Source of the DNA: Leifsonia shinshuensis
Lineage (GTDB): Bacteria; Actinomycetota; Actinomycetes; Actinomycetales; Microbacteriaceae
DNA length: 64,000 nt
Direction: 5' to 3'
NCBI RefSeq assembly: GCF_013410375.1
Contig: NZ_JACCFL010000001.1
Coordinates: forward strand, 806,001 to 870,000
Positions within the stretch are counted from its first letter, which is position 1, and each line of letters starts with the position of its first letter. Positions 42,059 to 53,404 of this stretch are shown piece by piece. The position numbers and the translations under genes were made by a program. Under the pieces are notes generated by a model. That model was not told the origin of the DNA. It saw nothing but the letters and a program-made list of their open reading frames with translations, and made no database searches.

Positions 42059-43651
42059 CTACCTCCCCACGCTTGCGGTTTTTGTGGTGGTGTCGAGGGT
42101 GAACCAGTTGGTGTTGTAGCCGGTTTTGGCTCGGAGGGTTCCTGCTTTGTTGGCGAGGACGGTTTGGCCGTTGGCGAGTCCCATGCTGGTGATTGCGGTG
42201 TCGAGTTGGATCCAGTTGGTGTTGATTCCGGTTTTGGCTTTGAGTTCGCCTCCGGTGCGGAGCACGGCGAGGGAGGGTCCGTTGGCGGTGTCGGAGGTGA
42301 CGGCGAGCTGGGTCACGGCGTCCTCGATGTTGATCCATCGTTCGTTGATTCCGGTTTTGGCGAACGCGGTGCCTGCGGTGTTGATGACGGCGAAGGTCGG
42401 GCCGTGGGCGGTGTCGCTGGCGACCGTGACCGCGGCGGCGGGGGTGGGGAAGAAGGCGGTGACCCAGTCGGTGCGGAGGTTGGTTTTGACGCGGACGGTT
42501 CCGTCGTTGAAGAGGGCGATGATGTGTGGTCCGTTGACCGGGTCGATCGCGACGGCGACCTGTTGGACGTTGTGTTCGAGGGGGACCCAGTCGGTGTTGA
42601 GTCCTTCTTTCGCTTTCAGGGTTCCGTCCTCCATGACGGCGGCGACCAGGACGCCGTTGTCGGAGTAGCTGTCCATTGCGAACGAGCGCACTCCCGATGG
42701 CCAGAGGTTCATCCAGGTCCCGTTCAGGCCGGTCTTGGCCTTCAGTGCCCCGGTGGCCGAGAGGGCACCGAAGAGCGGATGACCGGAGCCGGGCGAGGTG
42801 GCGACAGCGACGTATTCGCCGTCATCGGTCAGCTGGACCCAGTCGGTGTTCAACCCCGACTTGCCCCACACCGACCCACCAGCACGCACATTCACAACCG
42901 ACGGGGAGCTCTCGCTTGTCGGGACGTTGAGACTCCGGCTGTTTCCGCGGAAATCGGCGTGCTGATGGTTGCAGCTGTCGTTGAACGCATTGAAGTAGGG
43001 CGAGTCCAGATTGACGGTGCTGCAGTTGTTCTGGCCCATGTTGGCGCCGGAAGGTGAGAAGCCTGCGGCGTTGACACGCGGCACCAGGGCCTTCATGAGG
43101 TTGCGAAGATTCGATGTCGCGGTGTTGTTGTATCCGTCGACTTTGCCGTGCCCCGTCGCGTCGATATCCATGGCCGTCGACGACATGAGCCCGTCGCTGT
43201 CGAGGCTCAGCACGCAGTGCGGAGAAGACGATGGGCATGTGTATTGGCCGTCGTTCGCACAGTGCCGGTTGAGGTCGGTCACCCGTACGCTTCCGGTGAA
43301 TCTGATGATCGCGATCAGGGTCTGCATCGTTCGCTTGTCGACGCGACAGCTTGCGTTGGTGAGGGTGTTGTTGGCGAGCGGCGCGATCTCGTCGCTGATG
43401 ATCGACCCGTGCACGATCGTGGCTTGCGTCAGCTGTCCTGTGGACGCGTACGTCATGAGTTCCCGGGCGGCGGCCTGGGGCGTGTTCGGAAGGTTGCTGG
43501 TCGCGCACGCGATATCGCAGGCAGCCTCGGCTGGGGCGGAGGTGGTGAGAGCGCCGCTGCACACCGCGACCACAACCCCCATCACTAGAACGAATCGGGC
43601 CCAGAAGGCCTTTCGCCGCGTCACGGTACCGTTGATGCTCAGGTGATTCAC
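42059..43651 (-). CDS. Secreted protein with seven C-terminal beta repeats
   Basis: A 530-residue exported protein. Residues 1-43 are a signal peptide with a basic start and a cut after APAEA. Residues 45-245 form a cysteine-containing domain with TAMDIDATGHGKVDGYNN and NHQHADFRGN, recalling the HxxxxxxD/HxH patterns of M15-type peptidases, though I cannot assign it. Residues 255-530 hold seven repeats of 35-45 residues around G-x-L-K-A-K-T-G-I-N-T-x-W-I-x-L, probably a beta-propeller for binding a surface ligand. TATGCT six bases before the GTG indicates a leaderless transcript. The repeat part (42060-42900) has visibly more T on the minus-strand third positions than its neighbours, a possible sign of transfer. 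Confidence 0.75.
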   Translation of the reverse strand: MNHLSINGTVTRRKAFWARFVLVMGVVVAVCSGALTTSAPAEAACDIACATSNLPNTPQAAARELMTYASTGQLTQATIVHGSIISDEIAPLANNTLTNASCRVDKRTMQTLIAIIRFTGSVRVTDLNRHCANDGQYTCPSSSPHCVLSLDSDGLMSSTAMDIDATGHGKVDGYNNTATSNLRNLMKALVPRVNAAGFSPSGANMGQNNCSTVNLDSPYFNAFNDSCNHQHADFRGNSRSLNVPTSESSPSVVNVRAGGSVWGKSGLNTDWVQLTDDGEYVAVATSPGSGHPLFGALSATGALKAKTGLNGTWMNLWPSGVRSFAMDSYSDNGVLVAAVMEDGTLKAKEGLNTDWVPLEHNVQQVAVAIDPVNGPHIIALFNDGTVRVKTNLRTDWVTAFFPTPAAAVTVASDTAHGPTFAVINTAGTAFAKTGINERWINIEDAVTQLAVTSDTANGPSLAVLRTGGELKAKTGINTNWIQLDTAITSMGLANGQTVLANKAGTLRAKTGYNTNWFTLDTTTKTASVGR

Positions 43652-43731
43652 ACAAATAGCATATTGTAGTTTCAGCCGCGCCGAGACGGCTCCGCTGTGA
43701 TCACGACATGACTGGATGAGGTACGCGACCC

Positions 43732-44220
43732 ATGAAGCGACCCGACCCGACCGTGCTGATGCTGCCGTTTGCCGCTCTTGTGGCTGGCGTGCTCGTCCTT
43801 ACGGGCTGCGCGCCAGATCTCGGGGGCGCCACCGCGGGTACCCCGGCCCCGAGTCCCGCGGGTTCCCATCGGACGGGTCCTGCCAGTGCGATCCCTACGG
43901 CGCCGGCGCCCGACGAGACGGCGAGCCTCGGGCAACGGGCCTGCATTCTGTTCGGGAAGACCTTCGAGCAGAAGGTCGCGGCGAAGCTCCTGAACCAGGA
44001 GAGGGCTGCTTCCATCGCGCGGCAAGCGGCTTCTGAGGACGCGAGATGGGAGACCATCGCGCGGGACATGGCACTCATCGCGCGTGTCGGAAAGCGGATC
44101 AACCTCGATCACGACTCGACCGTCACCCCCTCGGAAAGCAACGATGCAAACAGGGCTGTCGACGAGGTGCGGCAGAACTGCGCCGCCGCGGGCGCGGGTT
44201 TCACGCTCCCTGCGGACTGA
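43732..44220 (+). CDS. Hypothetical lipoprotein
   Basis: A 162-residue lipoprotein with a signal peptide ending VLTGC (Cys26), a Pro/Ala/Thr/Ser linker to about residue 62, and a helical C-terminal domain with LGQRACILFGKTFEQKVAAK near 66 and VDEVRQNCAAAGAGF at the end, whose two cysteines could form a disulfide outside the cell. The ATG at 43732 has only GATGAGG upstream. No family is recognised. It is divergent from the secreted repeat protein, so a joint surface role is possible. Confidence 0.7.
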   Translation: MKRPDPTVLMLPFAALVAGVLVLTGCAPDLGGATAGTPAPSPAGSHRTGPASAIPTAPAPDETASLGQRACILFGKTFEQKVAAKLLNQERAASIARQAASEDARWETIARDMALIARVGKRINLDHDSTVTPSESNDANRAVDEVRQNCAAAGAGFTLPAD

Positions 44221-44344
44221 TGGTCTCCTGACGGCGCAAAGTGCTCGCAGTTCTGAGCCCTGCAGGTCGGAGAGCACGCTGGAGGCACGCGTTCACGCGA
44301 TCGCCGAGCGGCTCGGGCTATCGCTTCCGGGAACAACCCACCCG

Positions 44345-44370
44345 GATATATAGTTAACGCATATAAATCA
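44345..44370 (+). promoter_or_regulatory. AT-rich promoter/operator candidate before MFS gene
   Basis: A 26-bp AT-rich block contains the hexamer palindrome GTTAAC (44353-44358) flanked by ATATATA and ATATAAA, with TATAAA (44362-44367) a plausible -10. It is the only such block in the 242-bp gap and lies 93 bp before the TTG start. It may be the target of the MarR protein encoded downstream. Confidence 0.35.
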
Positions 44371-44462
44371 TCAGCGCGCCGACGCGCTTCCCGTCCCGGC
44401 GTGCACCCTCCGCCTGGGCCGGCGACCCACGACACACGACACGAAACGCACGAAGGACTCTC

Positions 44463-46205
44463 TTGGCCCGCACCGGCATCTTCAGCAAGGATCACCCGCA
44501 CTATCGCTGGGTGGCGCTCTCCAACACCACCCTCGGCATGCTCATGGCGACGATCAACTCCTCGATCGTCATCATCTCGCTGCCCGCCATCTTCACCGGC
44601 GTCAAGCTGAACCCGCTCGAGCCGGGCAACGTCTCGTACCTGCTCTGGATGCTGATGGGCTACATGCTCGTCACCGCCGTCCTCGTCGTGATGTTCGGGC
44701 GCATGGGCGACCAGTACGGCCGGGTGCGGATCTACAACCTCGGCTTCGTGATCTTCACGGTCGCGGCCATCGCGCTCTGCCTCGACCCGTTCTCGGGCGG
44801 ACCCGGCGCCATGTGGCTGATCGCGTGGCGGTTCGTCCAGGGCGTCGGCGGCGCCATGCTGTTCGCCAACTCGACCGCGATCCTGACCGACGCGTTCCCG
44901 GCCAACAAGCGCGGGTTCGCACTCGGCCTCAACCAGGTCGCCGCGATCGCCGGCTCCTTCATCGGCCTCATCCTCGGCGGCGTGCTCGCCGAGATCGACT
45001 GGCGCGCGGTGTTCTTCGTGTCCGTCCCGTTCGGGATCATCGGCACCATCTGGTCGTACAAGTCGCTGCACGAGGTCGGCCAGAAGAACCCCGGCAGGAT
45101 CGACTGGCTCGGCAACGTCACCTTCGCGATCGGCCTGATCGCCCTCCTCACCGGCATCACCTACGGCATCCAGCCGTACGGCGGCAGCTCGCAGGGCTGG
45201 GGCAACCCGTGGGTGCTCGGCGCGATCATCGGCGGCATCCTGCTGCTGATCGCGTTCGTGGTCATCGAACTGAAGGTGCCGTCGCCGATGTTCGACATGC
45301 GGCTATTCAAGATCCGCGCGTTCTCGTCGGGCATCTTCGCGGGCTTCCTCGCGGCGATCGGGCGAGGCGGTCTCCAGTTCATGCTCATCATCTGGCTGCA
45401 GGGGATCTGGCTGCCGCTGCACGGCTACAGCTACGAGTCCACGCCGCTCTGGGCCGGCATCTACATGCTCCCGATCACCATCGGCTTCCTCATCGCCGGG
45501 CCGATCTCCGGCGCGCTGTCCGACCGGTTCGGGTCGCGGGCGTTCGCGACCGTCGGACTCGTGCTGGTCGCGGCGACCTTCGTCGGCCTGCTGCTCATCC
45601 CGGTGAACTTCGAGTACTGGCAGTTCGCACTGCTGACCGGCCTGAACGGCATCGGCTCCGGCCTGTTCTCGTCGCCGAACCGCACGGCGATCATGAACAG
45701 CGTGCCGGCGAACGAGCGCGGCTCGGCCTCCGGGATGGCGGGCGTCGCCCTCAACGCGGGAAGCTCGCTCTCCATCGGCATCTTCTTCTCGCTGATGATC
45801 GCGGGCCTCTCGGTCGCGCTGCCGACGGCGCTGACCACCGGGCTCACCTCGCACGGCGTGCCGCAGAACGTGGCGGCGCAGATCGGCGCGACCCCGCCGG
45901 TCGGCAGCCTGTTCGCGGCGTTCCTCGGCTACAACCCGATCGCGAGCCTGCTCGGGCCGACCGGCCTGCTGCAGTCCCCGCACGTGGACGCGGCGACGCT
46001 GACGGGCAAGGAGTTCTTCCCGCAGCTCATCTCCGGACCGTTCCACGACGGCCTGGTGGTGGTGTTCATCGCCGCCGCGGTCATGTCGATCATCGGCGCG
46101 ATCGCCTCGTTCCTCGGCGGATCGAAGTATGTTCATGAGGAGGCCGTCGCAGCCGCGCGGCCGGCCCTTGTGGAAGGCGAGGAAGTCGGTGCAGGGCGAG
46201 CGTGA
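44463..46205 (+). CDS. MFS transporter, DHA2-type drug exporter
   Basis: A 580-residue efflux protein with about 14 helices. ALSNTTLGMLMATINSSIVI near residue 18 is helix 1 with the conserved motif region, and FGRMGDQYGRVRIYNLGFVI near 79 is motif A; VQGVGGAMLFANSTAILTDA near 125 is motif C-like. The start is a TTG with GAAGGA upstream; no ATG or GTG in frame explains the N terminus better. It overlaps the downstream MarR gene by 17 bases, so pump and regulator are coupled. Exported substrate unknown. Confidence 0.88.
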   Translation: MARTGIFSKDHPHYRWVALSNTTLGMLMATINSSIVIISLPAIFTGVKLNPLEPGNVSYLLWMLMGYMLVTAVLVVMFGRMGDQYGRVRIYNLGFVIFTVAAIALCLDPFSGGPGAMWLIAWRFVQGVGGAMLFANSTAILTDAFPANKRGFALGLNQVAAIAGSFIGLILGGVLAEIDWRAVFFVSVPFGIIGTIWSYKSLHEVGQKNPGRIDWLGNVTFAIGLIALLTGITYGIQPYGGSSQGWGNPWVLGAIIGGILLLIAFVVIELKVPSPMFDMRLFKIRAFSSGIFAGFLAAIGRGGLQFMLIIWLQGIWLPLHGYSYESTPLWAGIYMLPITIGFLIAGPISGALSDRFGSRAFATVGLVLVAATFVGLLLIPVNFEYWQFALLTGLNGIGSGLFSSPNRTAIMNSVPANERGSASGMAGVALNAGSSLSIGIFFSLMIAGLSVALPTALTTGLTSHGVPQNVAAQIGATPPVGSLFAAFLGYNPIASLLGPTGLLQSPHVDAATLTGKEFFPQLISGPFHDGLVVVFIAAAVMSIIGAIASFLGGSKYVHEEAVAAARPALVEGEEVGAGRA

Positions 46206-46656
46206 CCATTCCGGACGGCCGACGACCGGTGACGACGATGTCCCCGGCCGCCTGGCCCTGGCCGTCGGGCGGCTGAACCGCCGCATCCGCTCGGCAACGG
46301 GAGGCCTCAGCCACGGCCAGCTCTCGGCGCTCTCCACGATCGTGCGCCGCGGGCCGCTGCGGCCGAGCGAGATCGCCGCGATCGAGATCGTGGCGGCGCC
46401 GACGATCACCCGCGTGGTCTCCGACCTGGAGGCGCGAGGACTCGTCGAGCGCAGCCCCGACCCGGCGGACGGCCGCTCGTTCTTCGTCTCCGGCACGCAG
46501 GCCGGCAACGACCTGCTGCTCGCGGCCCGCTCGGACCGCGCGCGCGCCGTGGCCGCGATCCTCGCCGAACTGTCCCCCGAGGACCTGGCGGCCGTCCAGG
46601 CGGCCCTCCCCGCCCTCGAGCAGGCCGCCCAAACCCACCCCGCCGTCGAGACGTGA
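46189..46656 (+). CDS. MarR family transcriptional regulator
   Basis: A 155-residue winged-helix regulator: GGLSHGQLSALSTIVRRGPL, then IAAIEIVAAPTITRVVSDLE and a wing GLVERSPDPADGRSFFVSGT. The GTG at 46189 is chosen, with GAGGAA just before it, giving a 17-base overlap with the MFS gene; ATG codons at 46129 and 46135 would give a 77-base overlap and a basic extension without ribosome sites. Translational coupling to the pump gene implies it represses that operon. Confidence 0.82.
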   Translation: MQGERDHSGRPTTGDDDVPGRLALAVGRLNRRIRSATGGLSHGQLSALSTIVRRGPLRPSEIAAIEIVAAPTITRVVSDLEARGLVERSPDPADGRSFFVSGTQAGNDLLLAARSDRARAVAAILAELSPEDLAAVQAALPALEQAAQTHPAVET

Positions 46657-46696
46657 GCAATCGCGGAAATCCCGGCCCGGATTTCCGCGATTACTC
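46655..46696. terminator. Bidirectional hairpin spanning both stop codons
   Basis: Perfect 14-bp arms AATCGCGGAAATCC and GGATTTCCGCGATT (46659-46672 and 46679-46692) with a 6-nt loop are extended by GAG/CTC after one mismatch. The outer bases include the last two bases of the marR stop codon on one side and the first two bases of the complement of the permease stop on the other. It terminates the two converging genes. Confidence 0.7.
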
Positions 46697-48251
46697 ACCT
46701 CTCGTTGCGCGGTTGGCGGGGGCGGCGGGCGGCGATGACGGGGTGGGCGCCGGTGTAGCCTTCGCGGGATTGGGCGATGGCCAGGATGCGGGAGCGCTGG
46801 GCGTACCAGCCGAGGATGAGCAGGGGGATGATGATGACCAGCGAGGCGACCGTGTAGGTGCCCGTCGGGTAGTCGAACGCCATCAGCACGATCACGGTCG
46901 CCAGGAACGCGAGCGTCAGATACGCGGTGAACGGCGCCCCGAACAGCCGGAACGACGGCCGCGCCAGCTTGCCCTGCAGCGCCCAGCGGCGCAGCTGCAT
47001 CTGGCAGAGGATGATCATCGCCCAGCTCGTGACGATGCCGAGGGAGGCCACGTTCAGCACGATGTTGAACGCCTCCGCGGGCACGATCAGGTTGAGGAAG
47101 ACGCCGAGGACGCCGATGCACGCGGTCAGGAGGATGCCGCCGTACGGCACGCCGCGCGCGTTCATCCGGGCGGTGAAAGCCGGGGCCGCGCCGGTCTGCG
47201 CCATCGAGTGCAGGATGCGGCCGGTCGAGTACATGCCGGCATTGAGGCTGGAGAGCGCCGCGGTGAGCACGACGAAGTTCATCACCGAGCCGACGATTGC
47301 GCTGAGCTGCGGGCCGCCGAGGTGGCTGAAGAAGGTGACGAACGGGCTCTCGCTCCCGCTGTAGACGCTCGCCGGGAGCAGCAGCGCGAGCAGCAGCACC
47401 GAACCGCAGTAGAACACCGCGATGCGGAACACCACGCTGTTGATCGCACGCGGCATGATCTTCTCCGGGTTCTCGGTCTCGCCGGCCGCGATACCGACCA
47501 GCTCGACGCCCGCGTAGGCGAAGACCACGCCCTGCACGAGCACGATCGCCATCCCGATCGTGGCGACGCCGTGCGGGAGCAGCCAGCCGTTCTGCGCGAG
47601 CATCGCGAGCCCGGTCGGACCCTGATCGGTCGGCCAGCCGGCCGAGAGCACGACGATGCCGACGACGAGGAACGCCACCAGGGCGCCCACCTTGATGATC
47701 GCGAACCAGAACTCCATCTCGCCGAACACCTTCACCGAGATCAGGTTGAGGCTCACGACCACCACCAGCGCGATCAGCGCGAGCAGCCACTGCGGGACCG
47801 AGGAGAACAGCTGCCAGTACTTCACGTAGAGCGCGACCGCGGTGGAGTCCACGATCGCGGTCATCGCCCAGTTGAGGAAGTACATCCAGCCGGCGACGTA
47901 GGCCATCTTCTCGCCGTAGAACTCGCGCGCATACGAGACGAAGGACCCCGACGACGGCCGGTGCAGCACGAGCTCGCCGAGCGCGCGCAGCACCAGGAAG
48001 GCGAAGAACCCGCAGACGGCGTAGACGAGCACGAGGAGCGGGCCGCCCTGCTGGAGCCGGCCGCCCGCGCCGAGGAAGAGGCCGGTGCCGATCGCGCCGC
48101 CGATGGCGATCATCTGGAGCTGCCGCGACGACAGTGCCTTGTGGTAGCCCTCCTGCTCGCTGGAGAAGTCCTGCACCGCCTGCGAGAGGTCGCCCAGGTG
48201 CTCGCGGCGGTTCTCCAGATCGTCGGCGGGGTCGTGCTGTGGTGTGCTCAT
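46695..48251 (-). CDS. Amino acid permease, AnsP-like (L-asparagine type)
   Basis: A 518-residue AAT-family permease with twelve helices. [20 protein letters not shown] then [17 protein letters not shown] (residues 34-70) is the classic opening of AnsP/CycA-type permeases, followed by [20 protein letters not shown] near 87 and [20 protein letters not shown] near 243. The AnsP match ([17 protein letters not shown]) suggests L-asparagine by proton symport, though related members carry other neutral amino acids. GGGAGG precedes the ATG. Stands as its own unit. Confidence 0.88.
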   Translation of the reverse strand: MSTPQHDPADDLENRREHLGDLSQAVQDFSSEQEGYHKALSSRQLQMIAIGGAIGTGLFLGAGGRLQQGGPLLVLVYAVCGFFAFLVLRALGELVLHRPSSGSFVSYAREFYGEKMAYVAGWMYFLNWAMTAIVDSTAVALYVKYWQLFSSVPQWLLALIALVVVVSLNLISVKVFGEMEFWFAIIKVGALVAFLVVGIVVLSAGWPTDQGPTGLAMLAQNGWLLPHGVATIGMAIVLVQGVVFAYAGVELVGIAAGETENPEKIMPRAINSVVFRIAVFYCGSVLLLALLLPASVYSGSESPFVTFFSHLGGPQLSAIVGSVMNFVVLTAALSSLNAGMYSTGRILHSMAQTGAAPAFTARMNARGVPYGGILLTACIGVLGVFLNLIVPAEAFNIVLNVASLGIVTSWAMIILCQMQLRRWALQGKLARPSFRLFGAPFTAYLTLAFLATVIVLMAFDYPTGTYTVASLVIIIPLLILGWYAQRSRILAIAQSREGYTGAHPVIAARRPRQPRNER

Positions 48252-48309
48252 CGGGGCCTCCCGTGGTCCGGCGTACCACAGTACCCGGTGTCCGCGGGGC
48301 GGTCCGGCG

Positions 48310-49155
48310 TCAGGCGACGGCGAGGAGGGCGGCGGCGACCACCGCGAGGACGAGCCCGACCCACTGCACGGGGGCGATCCGCTCCCGGAGGACGACCGCC
48401 GCCAGCACGATCGTGCCCGCGGGATACAGCGCCACGAGCACCGACATCGTCGTGAGGTCGCCCGCCCGCAGGCCGAGCAGGATGAGCACGTTGGCCGAGG
48501 CGTCCAGGAGGCCGGAGCCGAGCGCGAGCAGGGCGCCCCGGCGGGGGAGCCGCCTGGTCGCGCCGCGGAGCGCCAGGACGCCGACGATCGTCCACATGAT
48601 CGCCGCGTTGACGGTGCGGTTCGCGACCAGGGGGACGAGCCCGGAGTCGGCGGGCGTCTGGTCCAGGAGGATGAGGAAGACGCCGATGAGCGCGCCGGCG
48701 GCGACCGCCATCCCGAGCGCCCGCGCGCTGGGCCGGACCGCCCCGCGCTCCGGCACGAAGCCGACCAGGACGACGGCGACCAGCGCCAGTCCGAGCGCGA
48801 CGTAGCCGATGGGGGCGAACCGGTCGCCGCCGACGAGTCCCCAGACCATCGGCACGAGCGCCGAGACGAGCGCGGTCAGCGGGGACAGGATGCTCATCGG
48901 GCCGATGGCGAGGCACGCGTAGAGCAGCGCGACCGCGAGGGAGCCCACCGCTCCGGAGACCGCGCCCCAGCCGACCGCCGAGGCGGACCACACGCCGCCG
49001 ACGAACGGCAGCGCCAGCAGCAGCAGGGCCAGGCCGCCGACGGCGCCGAGCGCGGTGGTGCGCAGCGGCCCGATCGCGCGCGCGGCGACACCTCCGACGA
49101 AGTCGGCCGAGCCGTAGACGAGAGCGCTGAGCAGGCCGAGGATCGCGGCCGGCAT
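48310..49155 (-). CDS. EamA/DMT family transporter
   Basis: A 281-residue membrane protein with ten predicted helices in two EamA halves: [20 protein letters not shown] at the start, [20 protein letters not shown] near 80, and in the second half [21 protein letters not shown] near 220 and [21 protein letters not shown] near 243. Members export metabolites or amino acids. The ATG overlaps the stop of a 22-codon leader ORF (TGATG), so its translation is coupled to that ORF. Confidence 0.9.
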   Translation of the reverse strand: MPAAILGLLSALVYGSADFVGGVAARAIGPLRTTALGAVGGLALLLLALPFVGGVWSASAVGWGAVSGAVGSLAVALLYACLAIGPMSILSPLTALVSALVPMVWGLVGGDRFAPIGYVALGLALVAVVLVGFVPERGAVRPSARALGMAVAAGALIGVFLILLDQTPADSGLVPLVANRTVNAAIMWTIVGVLALRGATRRLPRRGALLALGSGLLDASANVLILLGLRAGDLTTMSVLVALYPAGTIVLAAVVLRERIAPVQWVGLVLAVVAAALLAVA

Positions 49156-49223
49156 CAGCCGAGGGCCGAGCGGTCGACGCGGAGCATCCGGGCGCCGGGG
49201 GCCGGCGTGCTGTGCGTCCGCAT
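49155..49223 (-). CDS. 22-residue leader ORF coupled to the EamA gene
   Basis: A very short frame, [20 protein letters not shown] then Leu-Gly, ends in a TGA whose last base is the first base of the transporter ATG (TGATG). A -10 box TACGAT lies six bases before its ATG, with CTGTGG 17 bp further upstream, so the mRNA would begin at this ATG. There is no ribosome site for the EamA ATG other than within this ORF. It is too short for homology to help. It may be a translational-coupling leader or an attenuator peptide; no unusual codon run is seen. Confidence 0.5.
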   Translation of the reverse strand: MRTHSTPAPGARMLRVDRSALG

Positions 49224-49333
49224 GGGGCGATCGTAGCGGAGGCCGGCGTCCTCCACAGGCCGCTGCCCGGGGATGTTCTCCACGGTTTCCCGGTCCGGGC
49301 TCCGCGGTCGGCGGCGGTCGTTACGATCGAGGG

Positions 49334-51340
<2,007 letters not shown>

Positions 51341-51391
51341 GGCCGACCGTCAGTCCGGCGCGTCCGCGTCGTTCTCGCACACTCACGGCAA

Positions 51392-51417
51392 AAACCAAGC
51401 GGTAGTCGGTTTATGAT
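51392..51417 (+). promoter_or_regulatory. Promoter and imperfect palindrome before GH3 gene
   Basis: A good -10 TATGAT (51412-51417) is preceded by an imperfect inverted repeat AAACCAAGC...TCGGTTT (51392-51412), with AAACC/GGTTT arms. The site lies over the -35 to -10 interval, so a repressor (TetR- or LacI-like) could act here. No regulator gene is adjacent. Confidence 0.4.
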
Positions 51418-51453
51418 CGGAACCGTCAACCCGTGACGCCCGAAGGAGTGCGA

Positions 51454-53246
51454 ATGACCGACACGACCACCGACCCGATCGCCGACGACACCCTCCCCGT
51501 CGACCCCGCCTTCCGCGACGCGAGCCTTCCGCTCGACGAACGCGTGGAGAACCTGCTCGGTCAGATGACCCTCGAGGAGAAGGCCGGGCTCTTCTTCCAG
51601 ACCATGATCACCATCGGTGAGGGCGGCACGGTCGCCGGGCCGATCCCGCAGTTCGGCATCGCCGACAGCGCCGAGATGATCCGCGACCGGCACATGTCGC
51701 ACTTCAACGTCTTCGGCGCCGCCAGCTCGGCCGCCGAGATGGCCGAGTGGCACAACCGCATCCAGGAGGTCGCCGCCGGCACCCGGCTCGGCATCCCGGT
51801 CACGCTCTCCACCGACCCGCGGCACTCGTTCAGCGACAACCCGGGGGCCGCGATCATGGCCGGCCCGTTCTCGCAGTGGCCGGAGACCCTCGGCCTCGCG
51901 GCGATCGGCGACGAGGAGCTGGTCGAAAAGTTCGCCGACATCGCCCGCCAGGAGTACACCGCGGTCGGCATCCGCGTCGCCCTGCACCCGCAGATCGACC
52001 TCGCCACCGAGCCGCGCTGGGCGCGCCAGGTCGCCACCTTCGGCGAGGACCCCGACCTCACCTCGCGGCTCGGCGCCGCCTACATCCGCGGCTTCCAGGG
52101 CGCCGAGCTCGGCCCGACTCCGTCGCGACGATGACCAAGCACTTCCCGGGCGGCGGCCCGCAGAAGGACGGCGAGGACCCGCACTTCCCGTACGGCCGCG
52201 AGCAGATCTACCCGGGCGGCGAGTTCGAGACGCACCTCAAGCCGTTCGAGGCCGCGTTCGAAGCCGGGACGAGCCAGATCATGCCGTACTACGGGATGCC
52301 GGTCGGCACCGAGTACGAGGAGGTCGGCTTCGGCTTCAACAAGTCCGTCGTCACCGGCCTGCTGCGCGAGCGCTACGGCTTCGACGGCATCGTCTGCACC
52401 GACTGGGGACTGCTGTCGGACGCCGAGATCGCCGGCCAGCCGTTCCCCGCCCGCGCCTGGGGCGTCGAGCACCTGAGCACGCGCGAGCGGATGCTGAAGG
52501 TCTTGGACGCCGGAGCCGACCAGTTCGGCGGGGAGGCCATCCCGGACCTCCTGATCGACCTGGTCCGCAGCGGCGAGCTGCCGGAGGAGCGCCTCGACGT
52601 GTCCGCGCGTCGCCTGCTGCGCGAGAAGTTCCGGCTCGGCCTGTTCGACGCGCCGACGGTCGACCCGGCCCGCGCGGCTGCCGTGGTCGGCAACGCCGCG
52701 TTCGTCGCGGCGGGGGAGGCGGCGCAGCGCGCGTCGGTCACCCTGCTGAAGAACGAGGCGGTCCTCCCGCTCGCGCGCGGCGCGAAGGTGTTCGTGCACG
52801 GCTTCGACCCGGAGGCCGTCGCCGCCTACGCGACCGTCGTCGCCACCCCGGAGGAGGCGGACGTCGCGCTCGTGCGCCTGCACGCCCCGTACGAGCAGCG
52901 CTCGACCGTGTTCGAGAACTTCTTCCACGCCGGCTCGCTCGACTTCCCGCAGGAGACGATAGACGAGGTCCTCGCGATCGCCCGCGCCGTGCCGACCGTG
53001 CTGGAGGTGTTCCTCGACCGGCCGGCGATCCTGACGCCGTTCGCGGGCGAGGTGTGCGCGATCGCGGCCGACTTCGGCGCGAGCTCCGCCGCCCTGCTGG
53101 ACGTCCTGTTCGGCGAGGCGGCGCCGCAGGGCCGGCTCCCGATGGACCTGCCCTCGTCGATGGCCGCCGTGATCGCGAACCGCCCGGACGTGCCCTTCGA
53201 CACGGCCGACCCGCTCTACCGCTTCGGCCATGGCCTGAGCTACTAG
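51454..53246 (+). pseudogene. GH3 family glycoside hydrolase, frameshifted into two ORFs
   Basis: The first frame (51454-52134, 226 codons) encodes a GH3 N-terminal barrel: GQMTLEEKAGLFFQTM, then HPQIDLATEPRWAR and AAYIRGFQGAELGP. It shifts at 52111-52118, where the codons expected for GAELGPDSVATMTKHFPGG need one more base in ggcccgac. The second frame carries KHFPGGG, GFDGIVCTDWG (with the catalytic Asp) and the C-terminal domain to 53246. The first frame's TGA overlaps an ATG (52131) as ATGA, so a second polypeptide of 371 residues could be re-initiated. A sequencing error in the C/G run is equally possible. ATG at 51454 has GAAGGAG upstream. Acts in the cytoplasm; no signal peptide. Confidence 0.85.
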
Positions 53247-53404
53247 GCCGCGCGCGCTCAGCATCTTCCGAGCGTTGCCCCTGGTCGCCCCCGGATCGCA
53301 GGCGTACAGTGCCCGTTCCGTGGGGCGATCAGGGAATCTTTTCCCTCCGTCCACGGTTATGTCAGTTGGCATAGTTTCGCGACGATCTCGAAGGAGGGGA
53401 TGAA

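Noticed and set aside
44341..44370. AT-rich block as a replication origin or att site
   Set aside because: It is only about 30 bp, without DnaA boxes, direct repeats or an integrase gene; a promoter is the simpler reading.
41893..44462. Prophage or genomic-island insertion around the secreted repeat protein
   Set aside because: No phage, integrase, tRNA or flanking repeat was found; only composition of the repeat region is unusual.
46129..46189. Upstream ATG starts for the second MarR gene
   Set aside because: They give a basic extension with no ribosome site and a 77-base overlap with the MFS gene; the GTG at 46189 is better placed.
49261..49320. Small GC-rich ORFs between the EamA and RecQ genes
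   Set aside because: They overlap the recQ start region, lack ribosome sites or leaderless boxes, and look like chance frames.
52090..52134. Programmed ribosomal frameshift in the GH3 gene
   Set aside because: There is no slippery heptamer or downstream pseudoknot signal that I can see, and no GH3 enzyme is known to use one; a base deletion or sequencing error is simpler.
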